The position numbers and the translations under genes are program-made. Source: Panax quinquefolius (taxonomy: Eukaryota; Streptophyta; Magnoliopsida; Apiales; Araliaceae). Taken from it: 64,000 nucleotides of DNA. Shown piece by piece: positions 23,070 to 35,939 of this stretch (positions are counted from its first letter, which is position 1; each line of letters opens with the position of its first letter). The DNA lies in assembly GCA_020205615.1 (NCBI GenBank), contig CM035171.1:28443105-28507104 (forward strand), given 5' to 3'. The notes under the pieces were generated by a model. That model worked only from the letters and a program-made list of their open reading frames with translations. It had not been told where the DNA came from and did no database searches.

Positions 23070-24616
23070 TGTAGGGATTTCGGCATAGAACACGCAGCGA
23101 AAATAGAACAATTCATAGCAATTTCTGAAACCTAACACAGGATCCTTGCGAAAAATCAATTAATTCAGAGGTTTAGAGATTATACCGAATATGAAAAACG
23201 AGAATCTGAAATCGACTGCGCCTAGAATCTCCAACGCAATACAAACCGATTATGCCTCTACGGTATCCACACGAACACCGCACGAACCGTCGAACGATTC
23301 TGCAATAAGAAGGACTTGTGGTACTAGCCACCAAAAGGAATGGATTTTCTGAAACTGTTTTCTCTCTAGTCTTTCTCTAAGAGCAGCTAGGGTTTTTCAA
23401 TTATGATGTAACCCTAAGTAGCCGCTATATATCATATATATAGTAGTTAAAAGGAATTAATCAAATCAAAACCTAATTTTATAAAATCTGAATTTATATA
23501 TATATATATATATATATATATCTTAATTAAGTCTTACTTAATTAATATACATATATATATAAATTATCATTTTTAATTAAAATTCGTGATTTAAATAATA
23601 TTAATCATATTAATATATTTAAATCCTTACAATTTAAATTAATTCCCTTTTAATAACGTTCTATGTGTGTGACCCTATAGGCTATTATTACGTTGGCAAT
23701 AATTTTAAAATCATATTATAAAATTATAAACAGTGAGCGGCATCTAGTAATGCATCACTGCTACCCAAGTAATAATAAGATCGATGATTCGATTCAACCT
23801 TTTCGTGACCAATGTTTCAATGTAATTTAATCCTTTTAACCTTAATATCCTAGATTAAACTCGAGTCATAGATTGTGTCATACTCTTCATAATTTAATCT
23901 GAGTTTTCTTGATCAATGAGTAGACTATATGAAACAAATCAATATTTGAGCATGGCCATGCATTTCATAGTCATACTCAATCAAGAGGCCTATGGATATC
24001 ACACCTAATATATAGGATGGTTAAATTCCATCTAGATCACTGATATTCCTCACACGATTCATGATGAACCCAATAATCACCTTTATAGTCCACCCTATTA
24101 AATGTGACATTTGATGATATCAAAGTACATAAATTCTCGTGTAGAAATATAGTGATTTCAGGTCGGAGGACCATTACATCATTGTCACTATGAGAATCGC
24201 TAATGACACTTCGATGTTCCACATAGAATTCTCATGGTGGGTATGTCCAGTACATCGTTCTCTAACACATACCTATGCATTGACTTAATATCTCATATAT
24301 TTATGACCAATGAGATTTGGTCATCAGTCAATTCACATACTAGTCTCAATGCATTATTATTGTCCCATCAACAATGATACTCGATTAGGGACATTTAAGA
24401 ACAATGAAACTAATTGTAATTATAATCTCATGTTCAAGTCACATACTTGAAACTATATAATTTGTATCACTATTCTAAGGAATTTTATTATGTTAACAAT
24501 TATATTACGCAGTAAATAAAACCATAATAAAATCATTTATTTATTCAATCAAATATAATATCAAAACGTTAAGCAATTATATCAAATAATTGGCCTCTAG
24601 GGCATAAACTCTAACA
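23070..24616 (-). repeat. 3' LTR of the copia element
   Basis: 1547 bp. On the plus strand it runs from TGTAGGGATTTCGG to AAACTCTAACA. A minus-strand TATA-like run is at about 23425-23445, and a (TA)n run at 23497-23521. It is followed on the internal side by a short purine tract (reverse complement GTGCAAGTGGGATAC). Confidence 0.9.
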
Positions 24617-27110
24617 GTATCCCACTTGCACTAGAGCCAATCACTCATGTATCTAATACCTATGGAACTAGTGTGACCGTCGTGCTTCTGCTGTGACAAA
24701 GCCTTGGTAAGTGGATTTGCAACATTATTATCTGTTGGCACTCTTCCTATATGTACATCTCCTCTATCAATGATTTCACGGATGAGATGGTACCGCCTAA
24801 GTATATGCTTGGATCATTGGTGAGATTTGGGTTCCTTAGCCTGTGTAATGGCTCCATTATTATCACAGTATAGAGCAACCGGATCAACAATGGTTGGAAC
24901 AACACCAAGTTCAGTGATGAACTTTTAAATGCATACAGCCTCTTTGGCTGCACTAGAAGCAGTAATATACTCAAATTTCATTTGTAGAATCAACTCTCGT
25001 CTCTTGCTTCGAACTTTTCCAGTTAACAGCACCACCATTAAGGCAAAACACAAAACCTGACTGAGACTTATAGTCATCATTGTCAGTCTGGAAACTGGCA
25101 TCTGTGTAACCCTTTACTTCCAGTTCGTCTTCACCTCCATATACCAAGAATGAATCCTTAGTCCTTTTCAGGTACTTGAGGATATTCTTGACTGCTGTCC
25201 AGTGACCTTCACCTGGATTCGACTGGTATCTGCTCGTCATGCTCAAAGTATACGAGACATCCGGACGAGTACATATCATTGCTTACATGATAGATCCAAT
25301 TGCCGAAGCATAAGCGATCTTTCTCATACGCTCCTCATCATCTTGTGATTTAGGACATTGGGCCTTAGAGATCTTTAAACCATGAGTCACAGGTAAGTTT
25401 CCTCTTTTTGCCTCTTGCTTGCTGAACCGTTTCAACACTTTATCAATATATGTACTTTAACTTAGGCTGAGAATTTTTCTCGATCTATCTCTATAGATCC
25501 TGATACCTAAAATGTAGGCAGCATCGCCCAAATCTTTCATGGAGAAACATTTTCCTAACCATGTTTTTACAGCCTGTAAGGAAGGAATGTCATTCCCAAT
25601 AATTAATATGTCATCAACATATAATACTAGGAATACAATGTGACTCCCACTAACCTTCTTATATACACAAGGTTCATCTTCATTTTTAATAAAGCCAAAT
25701 TCTTTGACTGCTTCATCAAATCGAAGATTCCAACTCCGAGAGGCTTGCTTCAATCCATAAATGGATCGCTGCAGCTTACATACCTTTCCAACATCCTTTG
25801 GAGTGACAAATCCCTCAGGTTGTGTCATATACACATCCTCAAGGAGATTTCCATTAAGGAAAGCAGTTTTGACATCCATCTGCCAGATTTCGTAATCATA
25901 AAAAGCTGCAATAGCAAGTAAGATCCTGATGGATTTAACCATTGCCACTGGAGAGAAGGTTTCATCATAGTCAACACCTTGAATTTGTTTGAAACCTTTT
26001 GCTACCAGTCGGCCTTTATAGGTTTGTACATTACCATCCATGTCGATTTTCTTCTTGAAAACCCACTTGCACCCGATTAGTTTTACCCCTTCGGGTGGAT
26101 CAACCAGAGTCCATACTTGGTTAGTATACATGGAGTCCATCTCAGATTTCATGGCTTCAAGCCATTTCTCAGAATCTTGTCCATTCATAGCTTCATGGTA
26201 GGAAGTAGGCTCATCTTGATCTATGAGCATCAAATCGCCGTTTTGAGACACAAGATATCCATAATATCTCTCAGGCTTTTGGCGTGTCCTACCAGATCTA
26301 CGAATGCCTTGTGTAATTTGAGCAGGTTCACTTTCCACAATATGTTGTGGTTCCTGCTCACGTTCCAACTCAGGTTCAATGATATTTTGTGGTTCTCGAA
26401 TTTCTTCGAGTTCTACTTTCCTCCAACTGTTTCCTTTAGAGACAAATTCTCTCTCTAGAAAAATACCAGTTCGAGCAACAACCACTTTGTTCTCAGAAGG
26501 TTTGTAGAAATAATACCCTTTTGTTTCCTTTGGGTATCCCACAAAATTACATTTGTCAGATTTGGGTCCGAACTTGTCAGAATTTAGACGTTTTACGAAC
26601 ACCTCGCAACCCCAAATCTTCATGAATGATATATTAGGACGTTTCCCAGTCCACATCTCATATGGTGTCTTCTGAACCGCCTTTGTAGGAACACGACGCT
26701 GTGAATGCAAATTGTCTCTGTGGCATGACCCCGAAGCTTATTGGAAGATCTACATGACTCATCATTAATCGTATCCACCATCCAACAAGGTTCGATTCCT
26801 CCTCTCGATACACACCATTCCATTGTGGTGTTCCGTGGAGTGAGCTGTGATATAATACCATACTCCTTTAGAAGGTCATCAAAGTCTTGGCTTAAGTATT
26901 CACCTTCTCGATCGGATCGAAGGGTTTTTATGCTTTTTCCAAATTGGTTTTGAACTTCATTCTTGAATTCCTTGAACTTTTCAAAGGATTCGGATTTGTG
27001 TCTCATAAGATACACATATCCATATCTACTAAAGTCGTCAGTAAATGTAATGAAGTAATAAAACCTACCTCTTGCTAACTAACTCATGGGTCGGCTGACA
27101 TCACTATGTA
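24617..27110 (-). pseudogene. Copia pol: integrase core, RT and RNase H
   Basis: Read from high to low coordinates. The integrase core has ITFTDDFSRYGY (about 27055) and IKTLRSDREGEYL (about 26905), then a frameshift in the segment PRNTTMEWCVSRGG (about 26820). A long frame at 26710-25457 (417 aa) holds the integrase C-terminus (TPYEMWTGKRPN) and the RT with WVFKKKIDMDG, QMDVKTAFLNG, GLKQASRSWN and the catalytic YVDDILIIGND. After stops at about 25457 and 25287 comes RNase H (MICTRPDVSYTLS, then GYTDASFQTD, 25279-24971) with a TGA/TAG-rich tail to about 24760. RT would copy the element RNA. The RT domain itself is uninterrupted, but the polyprotein is not. Confidence 0.85.
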
Positions 27111-27129
27111 TAAGTCCCAATATATCGCT

Positions 27130-27964
27130 AGCCCGTTCACTTCTTCCAAATAAGCATGACAATTCCTCTTCTAGTGTCCAGGTTTTCCACAAAAGTGACA
27201 ATCACCTTCTTTAGCCACCCCACCTTTAGGTTTGAAAGCCTATTTGGTTTTGGGATTAGGTTTAGCAGCAGATTTAGATCCTATCTTCTTCTTGGCTTTC
27301 CAATTTCCCTTAGCATTCCCCTTTTGCACCATCATTATGGGACCGGGTCCTGCCTTTTTCATGTTGTTCTCAGCAGTTCTTAACATGCTCAACAACTCAG
27401 TAAGGGTTTCTCAATTTCATTCATTAGATAATTCATAACAAATTGAGAGTAGCTGTTGTTCAATGATTGCAAAACAAGATCAATTTGGGCTTCCGGAGTG
27501 ATTGGAAAACCCAACCTATCAAGGTACTCAATATACCCAATCATTTTCAGCACATGTGGACCAACTGGATCACGTTCACCCATCTTGCAATGATACAACG
27601 CCTTGCTTGTATCATACCTCTCCTGTCGAGCATGCCCTTCGAACAATTTCTTGAGATGCTCGATCATCTCATAAGCATCCATCAACTCATGTTGCTTCTG
27701 AAGCTCAACATTCATGGTTTCTAACATGAGACAACTCACGTCCAGAGCATCATCTTGATGCTTCTTGTAAGCATTATGCTCCGCACGTGGTGCAGTGACA
27801 GCCGGTGCTGCAGGAATGGGCCCATCAAGAACATATAGCTTTCGCTCTTGTTTGAGGACAATCCTCAAGTTCCTGTGCCAGTCAAGGAAATTAATTCCAC
27901 TAAACTTGTCCTTCTCAAGGACTGGTCGTAGTGAAAGACTACTTGTGTTGTTGTTATTTGCCAT
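27130..27964 (-). pseudogene. Copia gag and zinc knuckle
   Basis: The frame starts MANNNNTSSLSL at 27964 (upstream sequence has no better start). It continues through FSGINFLDWHRNLRIVL and a helical gag core (LDVSCLMLETMN, LFEGHARQERYDTSKAL) to VMNYLMNEIEKP near 27400, where a frameshift follows. Further down a basic linker and the knuckle CHFCGKPGH can be read near 27200, with a TAG where Trp is usual. It runs without a gap into integrase sequence, so the protease is lost. The product packages element RNA. Confidence 0.8.
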
Positions 27965-29806
27965 TGATATCTACAATTTATAAGTGCCAAAATAATAAGT
28001 CAAATTGCAGAGTTGATATTATGTAATTGATAATAGTATATTCAAAATATACTCTAACTATTTTATTCAAATTAATAGCCCTCACCATTAATTCGAAAAG
28101 CATTTTCTATTAAATCTTTCTAGTGAGCCAAGATCCATATTTCATTATGACATAAGTTAGCTTTGGCTAATCTCTTAAAAAATAATTATTTAGGTAGACA
28201 ACGCTTTTGTCAATTATATCATATATAACTCTTGGATAGTTTGGTAAACAACATTTGTTTCTAGTCCATCTAACGGTACCAACCAAACTCTATGCCTCTA
28301 AGTCCACAATCCTATTGAGATAACTTAGTTATGTTGGGCCCAATGATTTTAACAGTTTGGATATCACAGTTATCCTATCACATCTTACCTAGATAAATAG
28401 GGTACTTTTCTTTGGCAAACCTACATCTATTGATCAAGGTCTTGATGAGTGTTATTCATTGGAAGGCATCTGATTTAGACTTAATAATTTAATGAGGGAT
28501 TTTATAAATAAATTTAGATCTCACCAATATTTTTGTCTTATTAAGCATGCACATTATTTATCATATCATATCTCATACAAGCATAAATAAAGTACAAAAT
28601 TAAATGTGTTACAGTTATGGCTCAATCCTCTGTCAATCTTTTCAAGCTAATGAAAGATTGAAGGTCAATCTAAGGTGGTAAAAGATCTTAAAATAAATAG
28701 CTTCCTTGGATCCTCCTCAAGCATGTGCCTCCTCTCCATCATATTCTTTCCATCGTGTTCTCCATCTTGTCATCTTCATCGATTACAGATTATTACATGA
28801 CATAAAGAAACCTCGAGTTACATTCGAGGGGATTTAGATGAGAAGAGAATATTACATTAGAATTTATAGAAATGCACGACATGCAAGCCGTATTTCAAAA
28901 CCAAAAACCAATAAACTATGGGTCAAAAGGCCATAACTGTGCACCATGTATATAACAATAAGCACATAACAATTTATATATAATTAAAGAAAACTATATA
29001 TAACATATTGGGGTCACGACCATCGTGCGCAACGACGGGGGGTCCAAGGGGGGTCTCCCCACCTCTGGCGGTGGTCCGGCTGATCGGTATTGCAAAATTT
29101 TTCCATACGAATCTCTGAAACAGTTTCAGAATCATATATTTAATCCACCAAAATAGTCATAATAACAATATACCCGGTACATATCATATATGTCCATTTC
29201 AATTAATCATATTAAATCAATAACATTATTACGCCATATAAGATACAATTAATGTAACATCATATCTATTATCGATATTCATAATACCGTAATATATCGA
29301 TTACGAGAATATCATATACTCAATTTATATATATATATATATATAACTATTATATAAATATATATATATATAAGCCGAATATATATATAAATTACAATGT
29401 AATCTGGAATCCTGCATAGCCATTACTTCACGTGAACTCCTGATCATATATGTATATCTAATATATCATATATATAATATAAAGTAACATGATAGAATAT
29501 CTAAAAGTAACCGTACTTAATATACTCCCCTTTGTTAACTCCATATAGCATCAGGCCACCACGTAAAACACGGATAAGGCACAGCGAAGCCACCACGCGA
29601 AACACAGATTAAGCACAAAGAAATTCAGTTCGCGAATAATTGGCTTCGTGACAAATTTCAGATTGATGAAATTGTAACATCATATATCATATATATCGAA
29701 ATCCAATTTCAGATCGGTAATTTCATATCGAAAAAATTGTAACAACATATACAAAATATATCGAAAACAATAAATCACGTAGTCTAAATTAATCATTTCG
29801 CAAGTA
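27965..29806 (-). other. Copia untranslated leader
   Basis: 1.8 kb between primer site and gag, AT-rich, no coding frame. It contains a GC-rich patch (GGTCCAAGGGGGGTCTCCCC, about 29041) and a (TA)n run at about 29322-29346. Confidence 0.6.
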
Positions 29807-29818
29807 GCTCTGATACCA
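29807..29818 (-). other. Primer binding site of the copia element
   Basis: Reverse complement is TGGTATCAGAGC, a perfect match to the initiator-Met tRNA primer site, one base from the LTR edge at 29820. Confidence 0.95.
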
Positions 29819-29819
29819 C

Positions 29820-30251
29820 TGTAGGGATTTTGGCATAGAAAACACAGCGAAAATAGAACAATTCATAGAAATTTCTGAAACCCAACACAGGATCCATGCA
29901 AAAAATCAATTAATTCAGAGGTTTAGAGATTATACCGAATATGAAAAATGAGAATCTCAAACCGATCATACCCTCGAATCTAACACACAATACAAATCGA
30001 TCACGCCTCTACGGTATCCACCTCATTATTAAACGCCGCATTTAACCGTCGAACGATTCTGCAATAAGAAGGACTTGCGGTACTAGCCACCAAAAGGAAT
30101 GGATTTTCTAAAACTGTTTTCTCTCTAGTTTCTCTCTAAGAGGCGGCTAGGGTTGTTCAATTATGATGTAACCCTAAGTAGTCGCTATATATCATATATA
30201 TAGTAGTTAAAAGGAATTAATCAAATCAAAACCTAATTTCATAAAATCCGA

Positions 30252-30293
<42 letters not shown>

Positions 30294-31395
30294 TAATTAA
30301 GTCTTACTTAATTAATATATATATATATATATATACAAAATTATCCTTTGTAATTTAAATTGCGATTTAAATAATATTAATCATATTAATATATTTAAAT
30401 CCTTACAATTTAAATTAATTCCTTTTAATATCGTTTCATGTGTGTGACCCTATAGGTTATTATTATGTTGGCAATAATTTTAAAATCATATTATAAAATT
30501 ATAAATGAGAGCGACATCTAGTAAATGCATCAACGCTACCTAAGTAATAATAAGATCGATGATTCGATTCAACCTTTTCGTGACCAATGTTTTAATGTAA
30601 TTTAATCCTTTTAACCTTAATATCCTAGATTAAACTCGAGTCATGGAATGTGTCATACTCTTCATAATTTAATCTGAAGTTTTCTTGATCAATGAGTGTA
30701 TCTATATGAAACAAATCAATATTTGAGCATGGCCATGCATTTCATAGTCCTACTCAATCAAGAGGCCTATGGATATCACCCCTAATATATTGGATGGTTA
30801 AATTCCATCTAGATCACTCATATTCCTCACACGATTCATGATGAACCCAATAATCACCTTTATAGTCCACCTTATTAAAGGTGACATTTGATGATATCAA
30901 AGTACATAAATTCTCGTGTAGAAATATAGTGATTTCAAATCGGAGGACCATTACATCATTGTCACTATGAGAATCGCTAATGACACTTCGATGTTCCACA
31001 TAGAATTCTCATGGTGGAGTGCATCCAAAGACATCGTTCTCTAACACATACCTATGCATTGACTTAATATCTCATATATTTATGACCAATGAGATTTGGT
31101 CCTTAGTCAATCCACATACTAGTCTCAATGCATCATTGTTGTCCCATCAACAATGATACTCGATTAGGGACATTTAAGAACAATGAAACTAATTGTAATT
31201 ATAATCTCATGTTCAAGTCATATACTTGAAACTATATATTTTGTATCACTATTCTAAGGAATTTTGTTATGTTAACAATTATTTTACGCAATAAATAAAA
31301 CCATAATAAAATCATTTATTTATTCAATCAAACATAATATCAAAACGTTAAGCAATTATATCAAATAATTGGCCTCTAGGGTATAAACTCTAACA
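29820..31395 (-). repeat. 5' LTR of the copia element
   Basis: 1576 bp. On the plus strand it runs from TGTAGGGATTTTGG to AAACTCTAACA. It aligns along its length with 23070-24616. Many differences sit at CAG/CTG: CACTGCTACC at 23757 against CAACGCTACC at 30531, and AACAGTGAG against AATGAGAG. (TA)n runs are longer here (30254-30292 and 30318-30335). Confidence 0.9.
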
Positions 31396-31650
31396 CCTTC
31401 CCCCCGCATAATCAAGTCCCCGGACCCTAATGATTTCGCAGTGTCACATCACTGGGTCAATGTGCAAACCTTTTCTCGGTTGTATTGGTACAACCATTTA
31501 AAAAACCAACTGGCGACTCTTAACAGTCCCATCATCGACAATATACATGTTTGACCTTTTTCACTTGTTTTTTCAAATAAATCGCACCTAAAATGAGAAC
31601 ACCAAAGAACAAGTAACGGAAAGGGACAATTAAAAATCCCGACGTCGACA
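31396..31650 (-). repeat. L-family LTR, minus copy, fragment 3 (terminal)
   Basis: Starts with the CCTTC duplication and is the reverse complement of 10183-10460, including GTGTCACATCACTGGGTC and AACCAACTGGCGACTC. It ends in GACGTCGACA, the exact LTR terminus. Beyond it begins the LTR tail of element G, so the L element was inserted into the 5' LTR of G. CCACG (31651-31655) would be the target duplication, with its partner out of view. Confidence 0.8.
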
Positions 31651-31694
31651 CCACGTATACTTACGTGTTGTGCATAACTAGATTTTACCCAACA
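31651..31694 (+). repeat. Remaining 3' end of the 5' LTR of element G
   Basis: 44 bp ending TTTTACCCAACA, left over between the L-minus terminus and the primer site. The 3' LTR lacks this segment because it is cut at 46285, so the match cannot be verified here. Confidence 0.6.
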
Positions 31695-31700
31695 GGTTTT

Positions 31701-31718
31701 TGGCGCCGTTGCTGGGGA
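31701..31718 (+). other. Primer binding site of element G (Asp-tRNA type)
   Basis: TGGCGCCGTTGCTGGGGA differs by one C-to-T from TGGCGCCGTTGCCGGGGA, the primer sequence used by Athila-like and related plant gypsy elements. Confidence 0.85.
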
Positions 31719-31827
31719 ATTAGCTTAATACATTTTTTCCAACATTAATTTCAATCAAATTGGTCTTAATTTAAACATTTTTATTTTGTTTTAATTATCA
31801 TCTTATATTTCTCTCTTTTCAAGTACC

Positions 31828-32840
31828 ATGGATGAATTTGTTTATCAATGGCCTTATGCAAATATAACTCCACCAAGGAACACAAGCACTGAGGGACTCA
31901 ATGTATTTTCTACAGTGTCAGCACAAATTGCAACACTTTCAGAGAGGTTGGATATTCTTGCCCAACACACTCGAGAGGTAGTAGTTATCAGTGCAACATC
32001 ATGGTTGGACAAGTGCAGTTTGGGGTTGATTACTTCAACAACAATGTTTATCCTGATTATCAACAAGGTTGGGGGTATTACCCAGATTATGAATGGGGTT
32101 ATAACTATCAAGATCAATATTGCATCTCAAGTCCAACATATCCATTAGATTTCTCATATCCACCTCCAATGCAACAAGAAGAAAATTCAAGGTTGAAGGA
32201 ATTCATGTCAAAAAGCATAGCAGACAATGAAGAGATGATGATGAGTCAGGAGTTATCAAGCCAAAATCTTAACAAACAGATGGAACAACTCATTAATTCG
32301 TCAATGAATGGTCCTCAATAAATTGATTTCGAAACTGAGAAAGATAATTCAAGAATGGAGGAATTGTGATTCAAATTCATGTCAAAAAGCATAGCAGACC
32401 ATGAAGAGATGATGATGAGTCAGGAGTTATCAAGCCAAAATCTTAACAAGCAGATGGAACAACTCATTAATTCGTCAATGAATGGTCCTCAATACATTGA
32501 TTTCGAAACTGAGAAAGATAATTCAGGAATGGAGGAATTGTGATTCAAATTCATGTCAAAAAGCATAGCAGACCATGAAGAGATGATGATGAGTCAGGAG
32601 TTATCAAGCCAAAATCTTAACAAACAGATGGACCAACTCATTAATTCGTCAATGAATGGTCCTCAATACATTGATTTCGAAACTGAGAAAGATAATTCAA
32701 GAATAGAGGAATTGTGATTCAAATTTATAGCTTCTACTGAGGAGAAGATGATTGAGCAAGAGAGGTCAATTCAAAATCTTTAGAATCATATGGATCAAAT
32801 GTTCGAAGCCTTAAACAATCTCCTTCCAAACAATTGGTGA
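31828..32840 (+). pseudogene. Element G: first reading frame with internal repeats
   Basis: The frame starts MDEFVYQWPYANITPP. It moves through a likely coiled-coil stretch (IATLSERLDILAQHT) and, after a one-base frame change near 31995, a Tyr-rich segment (FNNNVYPDYQQGWGYYPDYEWGYNY). It then enters a repeated module with MSKSIADNEEMMMSQELSSQ and NLNKQMEQLINSSMNGPQ. A TAA (32319-32321) and TGA codons within the repeat (after MEEL) break it. No domain known to me matches. The position just after the primer site suggests a gag-like or structural product. The last, diverged module ends at about 32815. Confidence 0.55.
32190..32735 (+). repeat. Three copies of a 174-bp in-frame tandem repeat
   Basis: ATTCATGTCAAAAAGCATAG begins at 32201, 32375 and 32549, a period of exactly 174 bp (58 codons). 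Copies differ at very few positions. A fourth, strongly diverged copy (EEKMIEQERSIQNL) follows to about 32815. Confidence 0.95.
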
Positions 32841-32846
32841 TATGAC

Positions 32847-33332
32847 ATGGATGATGAAACCGATGGAGAGCCAGAAGTGTACATGCCACTGAATGAACTG
32901 AAAGAAGTGGACATTGAGGAGACAACTGGGGGTATGGAAAATGAAGAACATGAGATAACTTGTATAATACCCCAAGTGCCTTCTCAGTTAGAGTTGAAAA
33001 ATTTAGTGAAATTTGCACACCCATGTCCCCTTGGTAGTCACATCCAAAGCCAGAATTTCCGCGATTATGAGGCCTCTTACAAACCATGGTGGGCTGAGGA
33101 AGAGATAATAGAAGAAGACAATCTTGTTGAATCTGTCATGCCTCAATGCAAAAATCTATTCACAGATACAACGGAAGCAGCACCTGGCTATGTAATAGAA
33201 CTGGGGACATCATGTATAGGAAATAGGTTAGGTGGCTTCAATCTGAAGACTCTTATGATGGGGAACCTACCAAAGAACATAGCGGTTCTAATGGATGGAG
33301 GGTTCCTAGCTTATCGTAGAGGAATTGGATAG
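32847..33332 (+). CDS. Element G: second reading frame, unknown product
   Basis: Open frame of 161 codons from MDDETDGEPEVYMPLNEL to LAYRRGIG, uninterrupted. It is acidic at the N-terminus, with YKPWWAEEEIIEEDN in the middle and a C-terminal FNLKTLMMGNLPKN. The stop lies six bases before the insertion of element C. No membrane segment or zinc knuckle is visible. It may be the C-terminal part of the same protein as the upstream frame or a separate product. I do not recognise it. Confidence 0.5.
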   Translation: MDDETDGEPEVYMPLNELKEVDIEETTGGMENEEHEITCIIPQVPSQLELKNLVKFAHPCPLGSHIQSQNFRDYEASYKPWWAEEEIIEEDNLVESVMPQCKNLFTDTTEAAPGYVIELGTSCIGNRLGGFNLKTLMMGNLPKNIAVLMDGGFLAYRRGIG

Positions 33333-33338
33333 TGGTGT

Positions 33339-35931
33339 TGTGACACCCCCAAAATAGGTATACATCACCCATTCTGAGTTGTCAATACATGGTACAGAAA
33401 CAACTACAACTTTATTATTATAACAGTAAAACTGTGAGTTTGAATACAAATATTATCTTCTAGACAATATCAATACTCAAATAAATCCTCATCACATTTA
33501 TTGATACATTATTTTACAAAAATGGTGAGGACTACTAAACAACTCTCTCTAGAACCTTCATTCCATACCCCAGCTCAGTACTTCGCTATATTCTCGCATC
33601 CCGAGAAGAAAAATGGAACAAAAAGGAAAAGGGTGAGCTCAACTAGCCCAATAAAGAATATTATGACTAAGATATTATACAACAAATTATCGTTAGTCTT
33701 CAATAGGAAAAATCTAATAGAATACAATAGACAACAAGTTTTAAATCAATATTCGAATGGAAAATAATAATTCATTAGAAGAGTTAAGTAGAGAATGCAA
33801 ACTATTATCTTCTATGTATGAATTTAAAAGTTCATCATATATCTTTTATCCTCGTAACATCAATCAATATATATCCGAATCAAATATTCATCTTTGCACT
33901 ACAGCCAAAGATATTCATCACCGGTCATTTTCATCTAAACACTGCTCATCTTTGCACTACGGGCCAAAGATATTCATCAGAAATCATTCATCTTTGCACT
34001 ACAGGCCTTCAATAATATCATCATTTAAGACTGAGGATGATGAAAAATATTTTTAAAGAAACGAATCCAGTGAAACAAAATGACAAGGATTAAGGATTCG
34101 TACTTTGTTTTATCCATGTCCAAAAATACCTCAAAAATAATCATAGTGGTGTAAAATTCAAGAATGATCAAAACATGGATACAATCAAAGCTAGTATTCG
34201 AATAGATATTTTTGACGAAAAAGGAAAATTTTCATTTTTCATGAATAGTCTTGCGTGATTCGTGAAATGGTGTCGATATCGTGAATAAAGGTCAGATACG
34301 TGAACAAAGAATCTACGACACCAAAAGTTCCAAATTTGATAAAAACTTCCGATCAATATTTCAAAGATAATGATATTGAAGATATAATAACATTACGAAA
34401 AAAAAATATCCCTTACCTCGAAGATCAAGATTTCTATTTGAAACACCGGATATAGGCTATGACTTGAACTTGCACCGTATAGCAATACTCAAAATATACT
34501 CAAAATACTCACAAGAATATGCTCAATAATATAGAGAGAGAACACTTCAGTTTCTGGTGTGATTTTCAATTTTAACCTAAGCACCCTATTTATAGGAAAA
34601 TACTTAGAACACCAAAGTAGAAAATTTAATATAATATTATTATTTATATTAACCATTCCTACGCACACCTTTGAATTCAGAATTCAGTAATTGCACACAT
34701 GCAAAATGAGGCCCACACATTGAAAAAACGTTTGTGTGAATATAAATATTTAAAACTTCTAAAAATCAATTATTTCGGAACTTCGGAATTTCAATAATTC
34801 ATAATAAATAGCCCTTTTATCAGAAAATTCGAATCTCACAACTTTTTATAGGAAATTCAATTCTCTACAACTTTACAGAATAAAGTTTTTCCAAATTCCA
34901 AATGTAAATTTACCAAATCCATAAACCAAGCGATTTTACAAGCTATAATAAAATTTCACTCAAGAAATGGGGTCCACCGACACATAAAACATGCTTTAAA
35001 TATTTTTGGTAACAAAATACTCCTCCTCCACATATACTCATATATCCCACATTCATCGTAAAAATATCATCATTATTATATTATTAAAATATAATATTAT
35101 ATTTAAATAAATTATTTTATCGTAAAAGATAAAATTTCAATTTTCAACAATTGTCACATTAAAAATTTTCTCCATCTATATCCACATAAAATCAATATTT
35201 TCCTCATCATATGAATCAATAATTAATTATTCACAAATAATATTACAGAATCACAATATTGACAACCGTGTGCGCTCCTAAGAAAGAGGGGCTTTCCAAT
35301 AAGAATTTCTCCTTCATCAAGCGCCAAGCAATTAGGTGACCAAACCTCTCCTTAGATGTAACTTTCCGGACATTGCCAATAATGTTATCTAATATTATTA
35401 TTTAGATAATATGAATTATTGCTTTGATAATGAAAAATCTTGTAAATGACAATTATTGAAACAACAAAGAATATAAAATATCAATACAAAGAATTATTAA
35501 ATCAATAAAATATCGAATAATAATTATCGTAAACATTATTGAGTAGTGCCTTTTTACGTAAGAATCAATAATTGGTGCAATACCGTGTGCTACTATGTTT
35601 TAACCGCCGAGTATTTTTAACAGTATTAATGGTAACAACTACGCCGTTATTTTTAAATAACTTATATTTGTCATTTTCTTCATCCAATCGCTTTATGTTA
35701 TGGGGCCCACAAAAGATCAAGGCTGCCAGCATTTAATATTCCCCGACGCTAAGAATATCCACGACCAAACGAATATTCCCTAAACAATGAATATTTTATA
35801 ACCACTTGCTTATTTTAAAATATTTGCGTATTTTACCCATAACTATCCACATTAATCAAATCAACCCTTACTATTTCAAAATAATAAATAGAGAAAATTA
35901 AATTTCATTAATAATAAGTTGGGGTCTTACA
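33339..35931 (-). repeat. 3' LTR of element C
   Basis: 2593 bp. Plus-strand edges are TGTGACACCCCCAAAA and GGGGTCTTACA. It contains a three-copy minisatellite (33885-34015) and a minus-strand TATA motif (CTATAAATAG at about 34588-34597). Confidence 0.95.
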
Positions 35932-35939
35932 ACCTCCCC

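Larger units (their letters stand above)
23070..31395 (-). mobile_element. Ty1/copia retrotransposon, nearly full length, protease region deleted
   Basis: Related LTRs at 23070-24616 and 29820-31395 (TGTTAGAGTTTATG to AAATCCCTACA on the minus strand) are flanked by CCTTC on both sides (23065-23069 and 31396-31400). A perfect initiator-Met primer site lies next to the 5' LTR. The order gag, integrase, RT, RNase H is that of Ty1/copia. The protease and the start of integrase are missing at about 27150, and several stops break pol. It sits inside the L-minus LTR. I do not assign a lineage. Confidence 0.9.

Noticed and set aside
26117..26458. Plus-strand open frame within copia RT
   Set aside because: Antisense shadow of the 417-codon RT frame on the minus strand.
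27800..27983. Plus-strand 62-codon frame over the start of copia gag
   Set aside because: Antisense shadow of gag.
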